From positions 682,001 through 746,000 of the forward strand of contig JAWKZW010000001.1 of assembly GCA_041395725.1 (NCBI GenBank): 64,000 bases of DNA, in the 5' to 3' direction. The position numbers and the translations under genes were made by a program. This DNA is from Gammaproteobacteria bacterium (lineage in GTDB: Bacteria; Pseudomonadota; Gammaproteobacteria; Pseudomonadales; Pseudohongiellaceae). Shown here piece after piece: positions 10,323-17,961 of the stretch (its first letter is position 1; each line of letters starts with the position of its first letter). A model generated the notes under the pieces. It was given only the letters and a program-made list of their open reading frames with translations, was not told the DNA's origin and did no database searches.

Positions 10323-11314
10323 TTGTCAGCCTGAAAGCTATCCCTCGCTACGCTCTAACATTCTGCACTGTTTTAGGACTGACCTCATATGCTGAATTGG
10401 CATCGGGGCAAGTGGCCGATGACCACGCGGATCATTCTCAGCATATCATCGAGCCTGTATTGGAAGAAATCCATGCAGATCATTCCGAGAGTAGCGATGG
10501 CATCTTGGCGGATACAATCCAGGCGGAGAATGTTCACACCACCCAACAACAAGTCATGGACCATGATGAGTCAGCCATGCAAGTTGACACGGCTGTTGCC
10601 CGAAGTCCACATGCGTATTCTGGTGGGTATACTCGAGAGCAAGGCCTGTATGCGTTGCCGGTGGAGGATCAAACCAGTCTGATGGATGAAGAAACCTTCA
10701 GTAGACTAATTGTTAATCGTCTAGAGCACCTTAATCAGGAAGGTTCCGATGGTACAAGATACGATGTCCAAGCCTGGTTCGGCAAAACCTACAGCCGGTT
10801 TGTCCTCAAGGCGGAAGGCGAGTATACGGATGGTTCGCTAGAGGACAGCCGGACGGAATTGCTCTGGTCTCGCGCTACATCCAAATTCTGGGATACACAG
10901 CTAGGAATACGAGTCGATAATGGTGATGGCCCCACAAGACGCTGGTTAGCCGCCGGTGTGCAAGGCCTGGCTCCCTATTGGTTTGACATCCACGCAACCG
11001 CATTCGTCGGGGAAAATGGAAGGACCGCTATCGGTTTCGAAGCGGAATACGAAGGAAGAATCACGCAGCGGCTAACGCTGAAGCCGCGGGTAGATGTCAA
11101 CGCCTATGGCAAGGATGATCCGGAACGAGGTATCGGTAGTGGCCTTTCTGACATCACTTTTGGGTTGAGAATGCAGTATCAATTCACCCGTCAGTTTGTA
11201 CCTTATATAGGTGTCGAAAGAATTCAAAGATTTGGCGAGACCGCCGATTTGCTTCCCGCAAAATTCGATGACACCGACACACGTTGGGTCGCTGGGTTGA
11301 GGTTTTGGTTCTAG
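10319..11314 (+). CDS. copB: CopB-type outer-membrane copper resistance protein
   Basis: Outer-membrane beta-barrel of the PcoB/CopB family. The N-terminal part after the signal peptide (LKAIPRYALTFCTVLGLTSY) is rich in His, Asp and Met (DDHADHSQH, MDHDESAMQVD), as in metal-binding CopB leaders. The barrel domain runs from YGEYTD-like strands to the terminal aromatic WVAGLRFWF. The preferred start is GTG 10319, which overlaps the copA TGA and has AGGTGA seven nt upstream. The open frame extends back to 10253 inside copA, which is unlikely to be used. Co-transcribed with copA. Confidence 0.92.
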   Translation: MIVSLKAIPRYALTFCTVLGLTSYAELASGQVADDHADHSQHIIEPVLEEIHADHSESSDGILADTIQAENVHTTQQQVMDHDESAMQVDTAVARSPHAYSGGYTREQGLYALPVEDQTSLMDEETFSRLIVNRLEHLNQEGSDGTRYDVQAWFGKTYSRFVLKAEGEYTDGSLEDSRTELLWSRATSKFWDTQLGIRVDNGDGPTRRWLAAGVQGLAPYWFDIHATAFVGENGRTAIGFEAEYEGRITQRLTLKPRVDVNAYGKDDPERGIGSGLSDITFGLRMQYQFTRQFVPYIGVERIQRFGETADLLPAKFDDTDTRWVAGLRFWF

Positions 11315-11387
11315 GCTGCTCGACCAGTTTAGAACCGTCATAAACATACATTCTGTTATATGAATCATTTAAAACAAGGGAAACTGA

Positions 11388-11849
11388 ATGAACTGCAATA
11401 GTTGTATCCTGTCAGTAACTATATGGGCTCTTCTTTTCATTCCCAATGCGTTCGGGCAAACCGATGAGGTTGATAAGATCCGCTCACTGCTTGAACAAGT
11501 AGCTGCATTCACGCAGGCTGGAAACCTATCTCCCCTAGACGAGATTTACGCTCCTGGCCGTGGTGTACACATTATCGAAGGTGCTGGAGTGAACCATGGA
11601 TGGGATGAGTATCGCGATCACCATCTAAAACCAGAATTACAGGCATTTAACAATCTCCAATACCGCTTTTTTGCCATCGAACCACAGGTAAGAGGAGATA
11701 TTGCCTTTTCTGCATTTCGATATGAATTGAGCGCGGTAACCGAAAGTAGCCGTATCGAAATCGAGGGGCGTGGTACGGCAATCCTTGAGAAAAGCGGTGA
11801 GGGTTGGAAAATTGTACACATGCACACGTCAGGCCGGCCAAAGAGCTGA
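11388..11849 (+). CDS. Secreted NTF2-like (SnoaL/DUF4440-type) protein
   Basis: 153 aa with a signal peptide (MNCNSCILSVTIWALLFIP then NAFGQ) followed by one NTF2-like cone fold. Recognisable strands are VHIIEGAGVNHGWDEYRDHH, YRFFAIEPQVRGDIAFSAF and GRGTAILEKSGEGWKIVHMH, ending in the family's HxHxS-like HMHTSGRP. Such proteins are found at the end of copAB operons, but their task is not established. It lies 73 bp behind copB on the same strand, so it is probably in the same transcript. It could bind a small ligand or metal through its histidines; no catalytic function can be assigned. Confidence 0.8.
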   Translation: MNCNSCILSVTIWALLFIPNAFGQTDEVDKIRSLLEQVAAFTQAGNLSPLDEIYAPGRGVHIIEGAGVNHGWDEYRDHHLKPELQAFNNLQYRFFAIEPQVRGDIAFSAFRYELSAVTESSRIEIEGRGTAILEKSGEGWKIVHMHTSGRPKS

Positions 11850-12128
11850 GTCGATCATATTAGTGAGCAAGGTAAAGGAGATTTTCCTTTAGCCCCTCAG
11901 CCGTTTTTATCAGCTCTTTCCTCTGTAATACTGAATGAGGCAGAACATGCTAAAAATGAGAAAAAGCGCGCCGCAATTCCAGTTACGTACGATTGTGATT
12001 GACACTACCTGGCTGGACAGTTCGAGTGCGAACGTGACATAGCTACCCAACCCATTAGACGATAGAAACTGTTACTTTTTATTGGTTGCCGAGTAGCGGT
12101 CCTTAAACTTGACGAAAGAGCCGATTCC

Positions 12129-12485
12129 ATGACTAAAACTGAACACAGATTAGGCGTCTCCGAAGTATACCTTGTCGTGAGACATCTGAAACTTGAACAG
12201 CCTGACAATGAGAAATTAGAACAGGCAGTTCAGGAGATCGACCAATTGTTTGGCTTGGATTCAGTCTCCATTGACGCAAAATCGCAGGTTATCAATCTTG
12301 CTTATGATGCAACGAGGATATCTATTGATTCAGTGGAAGAGATACTCGACCGTTATGGCTTAGAAATTGGTCACGGGTGGTGGACTCATTTCAAGGAAAG
12401 ATACTATCGTGTTACCGACGAAAACATTAAAGATAACGCCAATTCCGAACCCTGGAGCTGCCATAAGGATATACCAAAAAAGTAG
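12129..12485 (+). CDS. Small HMA-fold-like protein lacking the CxxC motif
   Basis: 118 aa. Residues about 12-78 (VYLVVRHLKLEQPDNEKLEQ onward to ILDRYGLEI) have the beta-alpha-beta-beta-alpha-beta pattern and spacing of a heavy-metal-associated domain: strand, helix, SVSIDAKSQVINLAYD hairpin, and helix SIDSVEEILDRYG. There is no metal-binding cysteine pair. The C-terminus is WWTHFKERYYR and a polar tail with a single Cys. I recognise no named family. The position, behind the copper genes, suggests a metal-related accessory role, by inference only. Confidence 0.7.
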   Translation: MTKTEHRLGVSEVYLVVRHLKLEQPDNEKLEQAVQEIDQLFGLDSVSIDAKSQVINLAYDATRISIDSVEEILDRYGLEIGHGWWTHFKERYYRVTDENIKDNANSEPWSCHKDIPKK

Positions 12486-12540
12486 TTGTTCAGTGGAAAC
12501 TTGAGGACAGGCTCCGGATACTCGGTAGACATTTGTATTT

Positions 12541-12894
12541 GTGAGCACCTTGCTAATAGGTTCTTTGCAAGCTGCAGATGAACACCGAAACAAAAACTCA
12601 GATTTTGCTCGTGATGCGCAAGGTTCCAAGATGATGGTTCATGAACATATGTAAGAGATGCAAGCCTTAATGAATAAGATTCAGAACGAGGATAACGCTA
12701 ACCGGCGACAAGAATTAGTGCTGGAGCACATGCAAAGGATGATGCAAGGCATGCGAGTAATGGAGCAGGACGAGGCGGCAATAGAAAGTACTGAACAGGA
12801 GAAGCAAAGTTCGGTAGCCATGCCAATGAACGAGAGAATGCGGATGATGAGGTCTCAAATGATAGAACATCTCAGTCATAGGCTGGAAGAATAA
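12541..12894 (+). pseudogene. Met-rich small exported protein interrupted by one nonsense codon
   Basis: Frame 12541-12894 reads a signal-peptide-like start (VSTLLIGSLQAADEH), then KMMVHEHM, an in-frame TAA (12652-12654), then EMQALMNKIQNEDNANRRQE and EHMQRMMQGMRVM. The two halves are in the same frame. A Gln codon CAA changed to TAA would explain the break, since EHMQ repeats are seen after it. An intact small ORF of 78 aa (ATG 12658-12894) remains but has no clear ribosome site. Small exported proteins with repeated EHMQxM motifs accompany copper-resistance clusters; their function is unknown. Confidence 0.55.
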
Positions 12895-12934
12895 ACATTC
12901 CAAACTTTAACTTTGTGACAACTACATACTGGCT

Positions 12935-12950
12935 GCAGCCTGCAGGCTGC
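12935..12950. terminator. Perfect 16-bp palindrome, possible terminator
   Basis: GCAGCCTGCAGGCTGC is a perfect inverted repeat 40 bp behind the Met-rich gene, followed only by TTTC. It could form a hairpin, but lacks a real T-run, so a terminator role is uncertain. Confidence 0.35.
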
Positions 12951-13063
12951 TTTCAAATTGTAGCGAGCCAAAGGTTCACGCTTGTAACTTTCGCAATGGG
13001 TATGTTCCTTTTACCGATAAAACGTAGATTTTCCGTAATTCATTATTCGACAAGAGCTCACAG

Positions 13064-13216
13064 ATGCGACTAACAATCGGGATACTGCTAATACTAATTG
13101 GTGTATTTGGACTATTTGACGGCATCCATACCCAAATCACTACCCCTGGTTTAGGTATAGTCTTTATTGTCATTGGGCTGATAGTTTGTTCTTACAATAG
13201 AAAAGGTAGGTATTGA
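13064..13216 (+). CDS. 50-aa two-helix membrane protein
   Basis: Reads MRLTIGILLILIGVFGLF, a short polar turn DGIHTQITTPG, then LGIVFIVIGLIVCSY and a positively charged end NRKGRY. Two membrane helices with a positive C-terminus suggest a real small inner-membrane hairpin protein. There is only weak GAG-type ribosome binding upstream. No family recognised; it lies in the otherwise empty 12.9-13.5 kb stretch of the island. Confidence 0.45.
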   Translation: MRLTIGILLILIGVFGLFDGIHTQITTPGLGIVFIVIGLIVCSYNRKGRY

Positions 13217-13540
13217 AAAATTAACGTGCGAATTTGGGAAAAGCGTAGATTAATATCCTATATCGCCAGCGCCCTCCCCAAGACGCTAATGCACGCAGCC
13301 GAAATAACTCACTTTTTTGCGGATATCAAATGTAGTCCTAGATTGAAGAATTTCGAACGTATTGAATACTTTCAGGAGGGAACCAATGGTGCTTGTAAAT
13401 TTTCGCTTTAGTGATAGGGCGAATTGTTGCTGAACGGGCTTTAACTTTTTGGGTACTTCTAAATTAGTTTGCAACTTGGGTGCCGAAGACCTAGCCAAGT
13501 CATCAAGCACGCGCTTGCGGCGTCGTATATGAACGGAGTT

Positions 13541-14107
13541 ATGAGTAAAGTAAACATGCTTTCAGATTCAGTAGTCACGTTGAAAAAACCCAACTTGGAC
13601 CTTTCCGAATCCGTCAGAGAGGCCTTAGTCGAATCCTACGAAAATCTAAAAGAGTTTGAACTTTGGCCTGAACCTAATCCCTCAATTGAAAATGTACGAA
13701 GTCATATGGAGCTGGCTATTAGTAATTTTGAGAATCACGTGAATGAGTATCGTTTTTTCATAGTTAGGAACTGTGATTTAAAACTTGTAGGAACCATTGG
13801 CCTGATTATACGAAATCCAAAGATTCCTTACTTAGAGTTTGGGTATTGGATTCGAAGCTCAGAGAGTAGAAAGGGGTATATATCAGCATCCGTAAAGCTG
13901 CTCGAAGAATATGCCATTGATGTACTTAAAGTGCGTAGATTGGAAATTAGAATGGCGGAGTCAAATTTGGCCAGTAAGCGTGTCGCTGAAAGAGCGGGAT
14001 ACAAATTTGAAGCAAAGATACACTTTGATCGGATGCTACCTGATGGAAGAATCGCAAACTCGTTAGTGTATTCAAAGTTGTATCCACATCAAGCGACCGT
14101 GGCGTAA
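13541..14107 (+). CDS. GNAT acetyltransferase, RimJ/RimL type
   Basis: N-acetyltransferase that would use acetyl-CoA, perhaps on a protein N-terminus or small amine. Typical parts are LKEFELWPEPNPSIENVRSH near the N-terminus, the strand LVGTIGLIIRNP, FGYWIRSSESRKGYISASVK (an acetyl-CoA-binding loop that follows the RimJ pattern) and RLEIRMAESNLASKRVAERA-GYKFE. The open frame extends back to 13469, but the family normally begins near here; ATG 13541 (GGAG 3-4 nt upstream, close) or ATG 13556 are the likely starts. The stretch 13217-13540 before it holds no other gene I can support. Substrate unknown. Confidence 0.8.
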   Translation: MSKVNMLSDSVVTLKKPNLDLSESVREALVESYENLKEFELWPEPNPSIENVRSHMELAISNFENHVNEYRFFIVRNCDLKLVGTIGLIIRNPKIPYLEFGYWIRSSESRKGYISASVKLLEEYAIDVLKVRRLEIRMAESNLASKRVAERAGYKFEAKIHFDRMLPDGRIANSLVYSKLYPHQATVA

Positions 14108-14201
14108 ATGAGATTGACAAGTTGTCAAGCTAATTCCGCGGCTTTCTCAGCTTAGCTTGTTAATTTGTCAATAGCCAAAAGTGCAATCGCAGCCTTGCGC
14201 C

Positions 14202-14531
14202 TCACCATTTTGCTTCTAGTAAGGCGCGTTTATTTGGCTTGTCCTTCCAGTAGTCCGCATCTTCGGGGGGAAGCTTAACCTCTACTATGTTTCGCCATGA
14301 ACTGCATAGTTTTTTATTGAGTGAAAGGAATTCTGACTGATTGTCAGGGAGTTCGTCAGCGGCATAAATTGCATCAACCGGGCATTCGGGTTCACACAAT
14401 GCACAGTCGATGCATTCATCGGGATTGATAACGAGCATGTTCGGACCCTCGTAAAAGCAGTCTACAGGGCAGACTTCTACACAGTCAGTATATTTGCACC
14501 TGATGCAGTTCTCTCCGACGACAAAGGTCAT
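14202..14531 (-). CDS. fdxA: FdxA-type 7Fe ferredoxin
   Basis: 109-aa electron-transfer protein with two cluster motifs: CIRCKYTDCVEVCP, for a 3Fe-4S/4Fe-4S pair, and CIDCALCEPECP. The C-terminal extension of family type (LSLNKKLCSSWRNIVEVKLP then PNKRALLEAKW) identifies the FdxA group. Soluble cytoplasmic. It is a single gene on the minus strand, divergent from the APC permease. Its link to the metal island is not evident. Confidence 0.93.
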   Translation of the reverse strand: MTFVVGENCIRCKYTDCVEVCPVDCFYEGPNMLVINPDECIDCALCEPECPVDAIYAADELPDNQSEFLSLNKKLCSSWRNIVEVKLPPEDADYWKDKPNKRALLEAKW

Positions 14532-14625
14532 ACCGTGTACTCGAAACTAAGCCCAATGCAGGCCATCTTGATGTGTTAGGAATAGATTAAACAGCACTAT
14601 CGTGAAATTGTAAAAGGGAGTCACC

Positions 14626-15951
14626 ATGCACAATCATTCCGCACACGATCGTAGTGAACAATACAAGGAAAACACTCTGAGCCTCTGGGGCGCTGTGTCC
14701 ATGGGCACGGGCGTAATGATAGGCGCCGGAATTTTCGCGTTAACAGGGCAAGTGGCGGAGCTTGCGAGGGATTGGTTTCCTCTTGCTTTTCTTGTAGCAG
14801 CGATCATTTCCGGATTCTCCGCTTACAGCTACGTAAAAATGGCGAATGCATGGCCTTCCGCCGGAGGTATTGCCATGTTTCTGGAAAAATCTTATGGAAG
14901 AGGAACTGTGACCGCAGTCTGTGCATTGTTGATGTACTTTTCGATGGTAATCAATGAAAGTCTGGTAGCCCGTACCTTCGCCACGTATAGCATGCAGTTA
15001 TTTGGAGCAGAATCTCAGGGATGGCTACTTCCATTGCTTGCTGTCTCTGTCCTGGTTTTTGCTTTTGTAGTCAACATCCTAGGAAATCGATTCATCCAGT
15101 CTTTTTCCTTTTTCATGGCCTTTATCAAGATTGGTGGCTTGGCATTTCTTGCCGTTGGAGGTTTGTGGGCATCCGGCGTGAACTTCGAGGTAATTGCCTC
15201 ACCCCGTGAAGAGACAACGATTTCGGGTTTTCTGGGAGCGGTGGCACTGGGAATTTTGGCATACAAGGGATTTACCACCATCACTAACAGTGGCTCGGAG
15301 ATTAAAAATCCACATAAGAATGTGGGTCGCGCTATTGTCTTTTCGCTCGGAATTTGTGTTGTCGTCTATATGCTTGTTGCATTTGCCGTGGCTGGTAATC
15401 TTTCTGTAGATGAAATTGTAGCTGCGAGGGACTATTCGCTGGCCGAAGCTTCCCGGCCCGCCTATGGTGACTTGGGACTTCGTGTTACCGTCATTTTCGC
15501 CATTGTGGCGACGGTGTCCGGTGTCATAGCGAGCGTGTTTGCAGTTTCCCGTATGCTCGCCATGCTGACTGATATGAAACTCGTCCCTCACAGTCACTTT
15601 GGTATGCCAGGAAGTATTCAGAAACATACTTTAGTTTACACTTTAGTTCTCGCAATATTGCTCTCGGTTTTTTTCGACTTGAGCCGTATTGCTTCACTAG
15701 GTGCAATATTTTATATATTGATGGATATAGCAATTCATTGGGGGATTCTTCACTACGTTCGCAATGAAATTGGCGCCAACGCTGCGATACTGGTTACTGC
15801 GATCGTGCTGGACATAGTGGTATTGATTGCATTTCTTTGGGTCAAAGTGCAATCTGATGTGCTGGTCATCTACGCTTCTATAGCGGGCCTAGTTCTAATT
15901 CTAGCGGGCGAACGGTGGTTTCTTTCCAAGGAAAAAACCAACAAAGGTTGA
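14626..15951 (+). CDS. APC-superfamily amino acid/polyamine permease
   Basis: 441-aa inner-membrane transporter with about 12 helices. The conserved TM1 signature GTGVMIGAGIFALTGQ is present, as is the TM6-like ALGILAYKGFTTITNSGSEI-KNPHKN loop of the APC family. Substrate cannot be read from sequence. The start ATG 14626 has AAAGGGAG well placed. The N-terminus is His-rich (MHNHSAHDRSE). The next gene begins directly behind its stop, suggesting an operon of two. Confidence 0.85.
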   Translation: MHNHSAHDRSEQYKENTLSLWGAVSMGTGVMIGAGIFALTGQVAELARDWFPLAFLVAAIISGFSAYSYVKMANAWPSAGGIAMFLEKSYGRGTVTAVCALLMYFSMVINESLVARTFATYSMQLFGAESQGWLLPLLAVSVLVFAFVVNILGNRFIQSFSFFMAFIKIGGLAFLAVGGLWASGVNFEVIASPREETTISGFLGAVALGILAYKGFTTITNSGSEIKNPHKNVGRAIVFSLGICVVVYMLVAFAVAGNLSVDEIVAARDYSLAEASRPAYGDLGLRVTVIFAIVATVSGVIASVFAVSRMLAMLTDMKLVPHSHFGMPGSIQKHTLVYTLVLAILLSVFFDLSRIASLGAIFYILMDIAIHWGILHYVRNEIGANAAILVTAIVLDIVVLIAFLWVKVQSDVLVIYASIAGLVLILAGERWFLSKEKTNKG

Positions 15952-15982
15952 ATTGATATTATGCGAAAAGAGAAAACCTCTC

Positions 15983-16471
15983 ATGAATGCTGAAGTGAAT
16001 CTAATTGCTGTGAGCAAGCTGCTTTCTACACTATACATATCGACATTCCTTCTGCATTTCGTATGGGAAATGTGGCAAGTTCCGTTCTACTTCGAAATGG
16101 CCAATCTGGGTCATTGGGAGGCGGTATTGATTTGTACCAAAGCAACTATTGCCGATGGATTAGTAGCACTATCAGCGTACGTATTCGCCGCCATTATCTC
16201 AGAAGGCGGTCTATTCTGGTTAGTTGACAAAAAAGTGGAGCCTTTGCTTGCATTCCTAGTTGGCGGATTATTTCTAACCGTCGTCTTAGAGCTACTTTCA
16301 ACTAAGCTTCTTGATCGCTGGCAGTATAGTGAATTTATGCCGCTTATACCCTATCTAGATGTTGGCATACTTCCACTTCTGCAATGGCTGATCTTACCAC
16401 CAATAACGCTGTGGTTAGCTTCTGTTTTTATGAAAGGATTACTTGGCGCCCAGCTCCCCTACTGCCAATAA
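15983..16471 (+). CDS. Four-helix membrane protein of unknown function
   Basis: About 162 aa, hydrophobic with about four membrane segments: STLYISTFLLHFVWEMWQVP, VALSAYVFAAII, LLAFLVGGLFLTVVLELL and LLQWLILPPITLWLASVFM. The early HFVWEMWQVPFYFEM segment resembles uncharacterised membrane proteins that I cannot name. ATG 15983 (AAGAGAAAA upstream) is preferred over TTG 15953, which lies two bases behind the permease stop. Probably co-transcribed with the permease. No function assigned. Confidence 0.7.
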   Translation: MNAEVNLIAVSKLLSTLYISTFLLHFVWEMWQVPFYFEMANLGHWEAVLICTKATIADGLVALSAYVFAAIISEGGLFWLVDKKVEPLLAFLVGGLFLTVVLELLSTKLLDRWQYSEFMPLIPYLDVGILPLLQWLILPPITLWLASVFMKGLLGAQLPYCQ

Positions 16472-16667
16472 ATCATGAAGGCTTCAGCTCAATCATGCAA
16501 GCCTTGCTTGTGTTGAATGCTTCTTCGTGCTGAACATACCTATAACGGCAATCATTCTTCTATAATTTCGACTCGATTCTATTAATCTGAATCTATGCAA
16601 TGAAAGCCCTATCGCTATGAGATTGCCACTGGAATTTGCTCCTGAAAAAGCATCACCGTAATAGCCC

Positions 16668-17207
16668 TTAGTTTTGCTTAAAGTGATGTTTTTCCCATCT
16701 ATCAATCCCACTGATTATGCTCGACGGACAGTGGCGCTCTTTCGATTCCAGATGTAAAAACATCCCTAATAGTTGTGGAATCGCGCGCATTTCACAACCG
16801 GGTGTTGCTAGTGTTGATGCGAGAACAAAGGAAATTCCAAGATGTGCGAAAAAATATCCAAGCCATAGAATGATAGGGATTCCTAGTATTGGTGATTTTC
16901 GTGTGTCCACCACGAGATAGTTGATTAATGCCAAAGTCCCAAAAGCAAATAGACTGACTAGCAAAGGAAATTACTTTCAATTACGTGAATATCCGATATT
17001 TACTACATAGTTGAATACGCAAATAGCAACCAAAATCATTAGGCTCATTGCAGGCAGCTGTCCGATCGGGTCGGCTACATAAAGTAGTGTATCTCTGACA
17101 ATTTCATTCACTCCGTAGAGACAAAATATTCCCAACAACAACCGAAAAATACGCCCAATTGGTCCAGGCTTTTCAAGTGAGCCTGATTCTACGAAGTCTA
17201 ATGACAT
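16668..17207 (-). pseudogene. Membrane protein (ATPGCEMRAIP type) interrupted by TGA and TAA
   Basis: One frame carries two pieces. The first is 76 aa (start ATG 17207 with the strong site AAGGAGGT; LFRLLLGIFCLYG-type helix; FNYVVNIGYSRN). After TGA AAG TAA (16979-16971) the same frame continues FPLLVSLFAFGTLALINYL and ends with LATPGCEMRAIPQLLG and a polar tail with HCPSSIISGIDRWE. The second piece has no ribosome site of its own. I infer a single membrane protein broken by two nonsense changes (for example TGG to TGA and CAA to TAA). It is 30 bp behind the GDCCVxC gene and in its operon. The stretch 16472-16667 to its left holds nothing I can support. Confidence 0.6.
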
Positions 17208-17236
17208 GATCGTACCTCCTTCTAAAACATCTTGAA

Positions 17237-17452
17237 TTAGAACGAATTACAGAGTCTGTTCTCCTGAATTGGTGGACAGGGAGTGTTACCAAAGGAACAA
17301 AAGACGCAGCAGTCCCCTGTTTTGGGGGTTAGGATTGTACCGCAACTGGGGCAGCTGTAAAAATAGATACAGGCATCCGTGGGCATAGTTACTGTTTGCT
17401 CGGAGCCACAATTGGGGCACCCGATTGTCGAATTCAGTTTTACGTCTGGCAT
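17237..17452 (-). CDS. GDCCVxC-motif small cysteine-rich protein
   Basis: 71 aa with the sequence order CPNCGSEQTVTMP, YFYSCPSCGTIL, KTGDCCVFCSFG and NTPCPPIQ. These are zinc-ribbon-like CxxC pairs followed by GDCCVFC. This matches the group I know as GDCCVxC-domain (seleno)proteins; here all positions are cysteine codons. It is often found beside mercury genes. Divergent from MerR at 17563, and first gene of an operon with the broken membrane protein behind it. A role in metal or thiol handling is inference. Confidence 0.8.
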   Translation of the reverse strand: MPDVKLNSTIGCPNCGSEQTVTMPTDACIYFYSCPSCGTILTPKTGDCCVFCSFGNTPCPPIQENRLCNSF

Positions 17453-17481
17453 ATGAATTCTCTGCCTTACTCAGATTGACC

Positions 17482-17500
17482 TCTACAAATCCAGAGGATT
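17482..17500. promoter_or_regulatory. Possible MerR dyad in the GDCCVxC/merR divergent region
   Basis: TTGACC at 17476 is followed by the dyad CCTCT-N8-AGAGG between the two divergent genes. The position and TTGAC-dyad layout resemble MerR operators, but no good -10 lies 19 bp behind, and the half-sites differ from the CCTRTA-N5-TACAGG group seen at the other three promoters. Confidence 0.3.
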
Positions 17501-17562
17501 CGCAGATAAGATACAACCTGCAGTTACTACAGATGCAAGACATTTATGAGGGCTATTCAAGA

Positions 17563-17961
17563 ATGAGCACGATTACAATCGGCGGTCTTTCAGAAAAAAC
17601 CGGTGTGAACATTGAAACCATTCGCTATTACGAAAGAGAGGGGATCATTCCGATTCCTAAAAGGAACGGGGGTGGCAGAAGGATCTACACAGAAGATGAC
17701 GTCCGCAGATTGAATTTCATCCACAAATGCAGGGATCTTGGCTTTTCACTGAAAGAAATCGACAGTTTGCTTAGCCTCGTTGATTCCGGGAAATATACCT
17801 GCAAAGAAGTACATGAACTGACTGTTCACCATGCAGAGCAAGTGTCAGAGAAAATGGCCAATCTCAAGAAGATGAAAAAGGTTCTAACAGAAATGGCGGG
17901 TCAATGTAGTAAAGGAAATGTGCCCGATTGCCCAATTATAGATAGCCTATTCGACCAATAG
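17563..17961 (+). CDS. merR: MerR-type regulator with the three Hg-binding cysteines (module copy 1)
   Basis: 132 aa from ATG 17563; the frame is open back to 17425, but the MerR helix-turn-helix begins here (ITIGGLSEKTGVNIETIRYY). Cysteines at about 80 (GKYTCKEV), 115 and 123 (GQCSKGNVPDCPIID) match the Hg(II)-binding set C82/C117/C126 of Tn501 MerR. Mercury or a similar soft metal is therefore the likely effector. Its 3' end overlaps the convergent HMA-thioredoxin gene by 15 bp (17947-17961), an arrangement repeated at 40276-40290. It probably acts on the promoter at 18663-18693 and on its own region. Confidence 0.87.
   Translation: MSTITIGGLSEKTGVNIETIRYYEREGIIPIPKRNGGGRRIYTEDDVRRLNFIHKCRDLGFSLKEIDSLLSLVDSGKYTCKEVHELTVHHAEQVSEKMANLKKMKKVLTEMAGQCSKGNVPDCPIIDSLFDQ

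Noticed and set aside
11934..12030. 31-codon frame beginning MLKMRKSAPQF
   Set aside because: No ribosome site, no domain or hydrophobic pattern; 11850-12128 is treated as non-coding.
13217..13540. Integron-like cassette sites around the GNAT gene
   Set aside because: Short GC-rich palindromic pieces are present, but no attC core pair (GTTRRRY with complementary R'' and L'' boxes) could be found.
16971..16979. TGA in the membrane protein as a further Sec codon
   Set aside because: A TAA follows two codons later in the same frame, and no Cys/Sec is expected at that place, so nonsense mutations explain it better.
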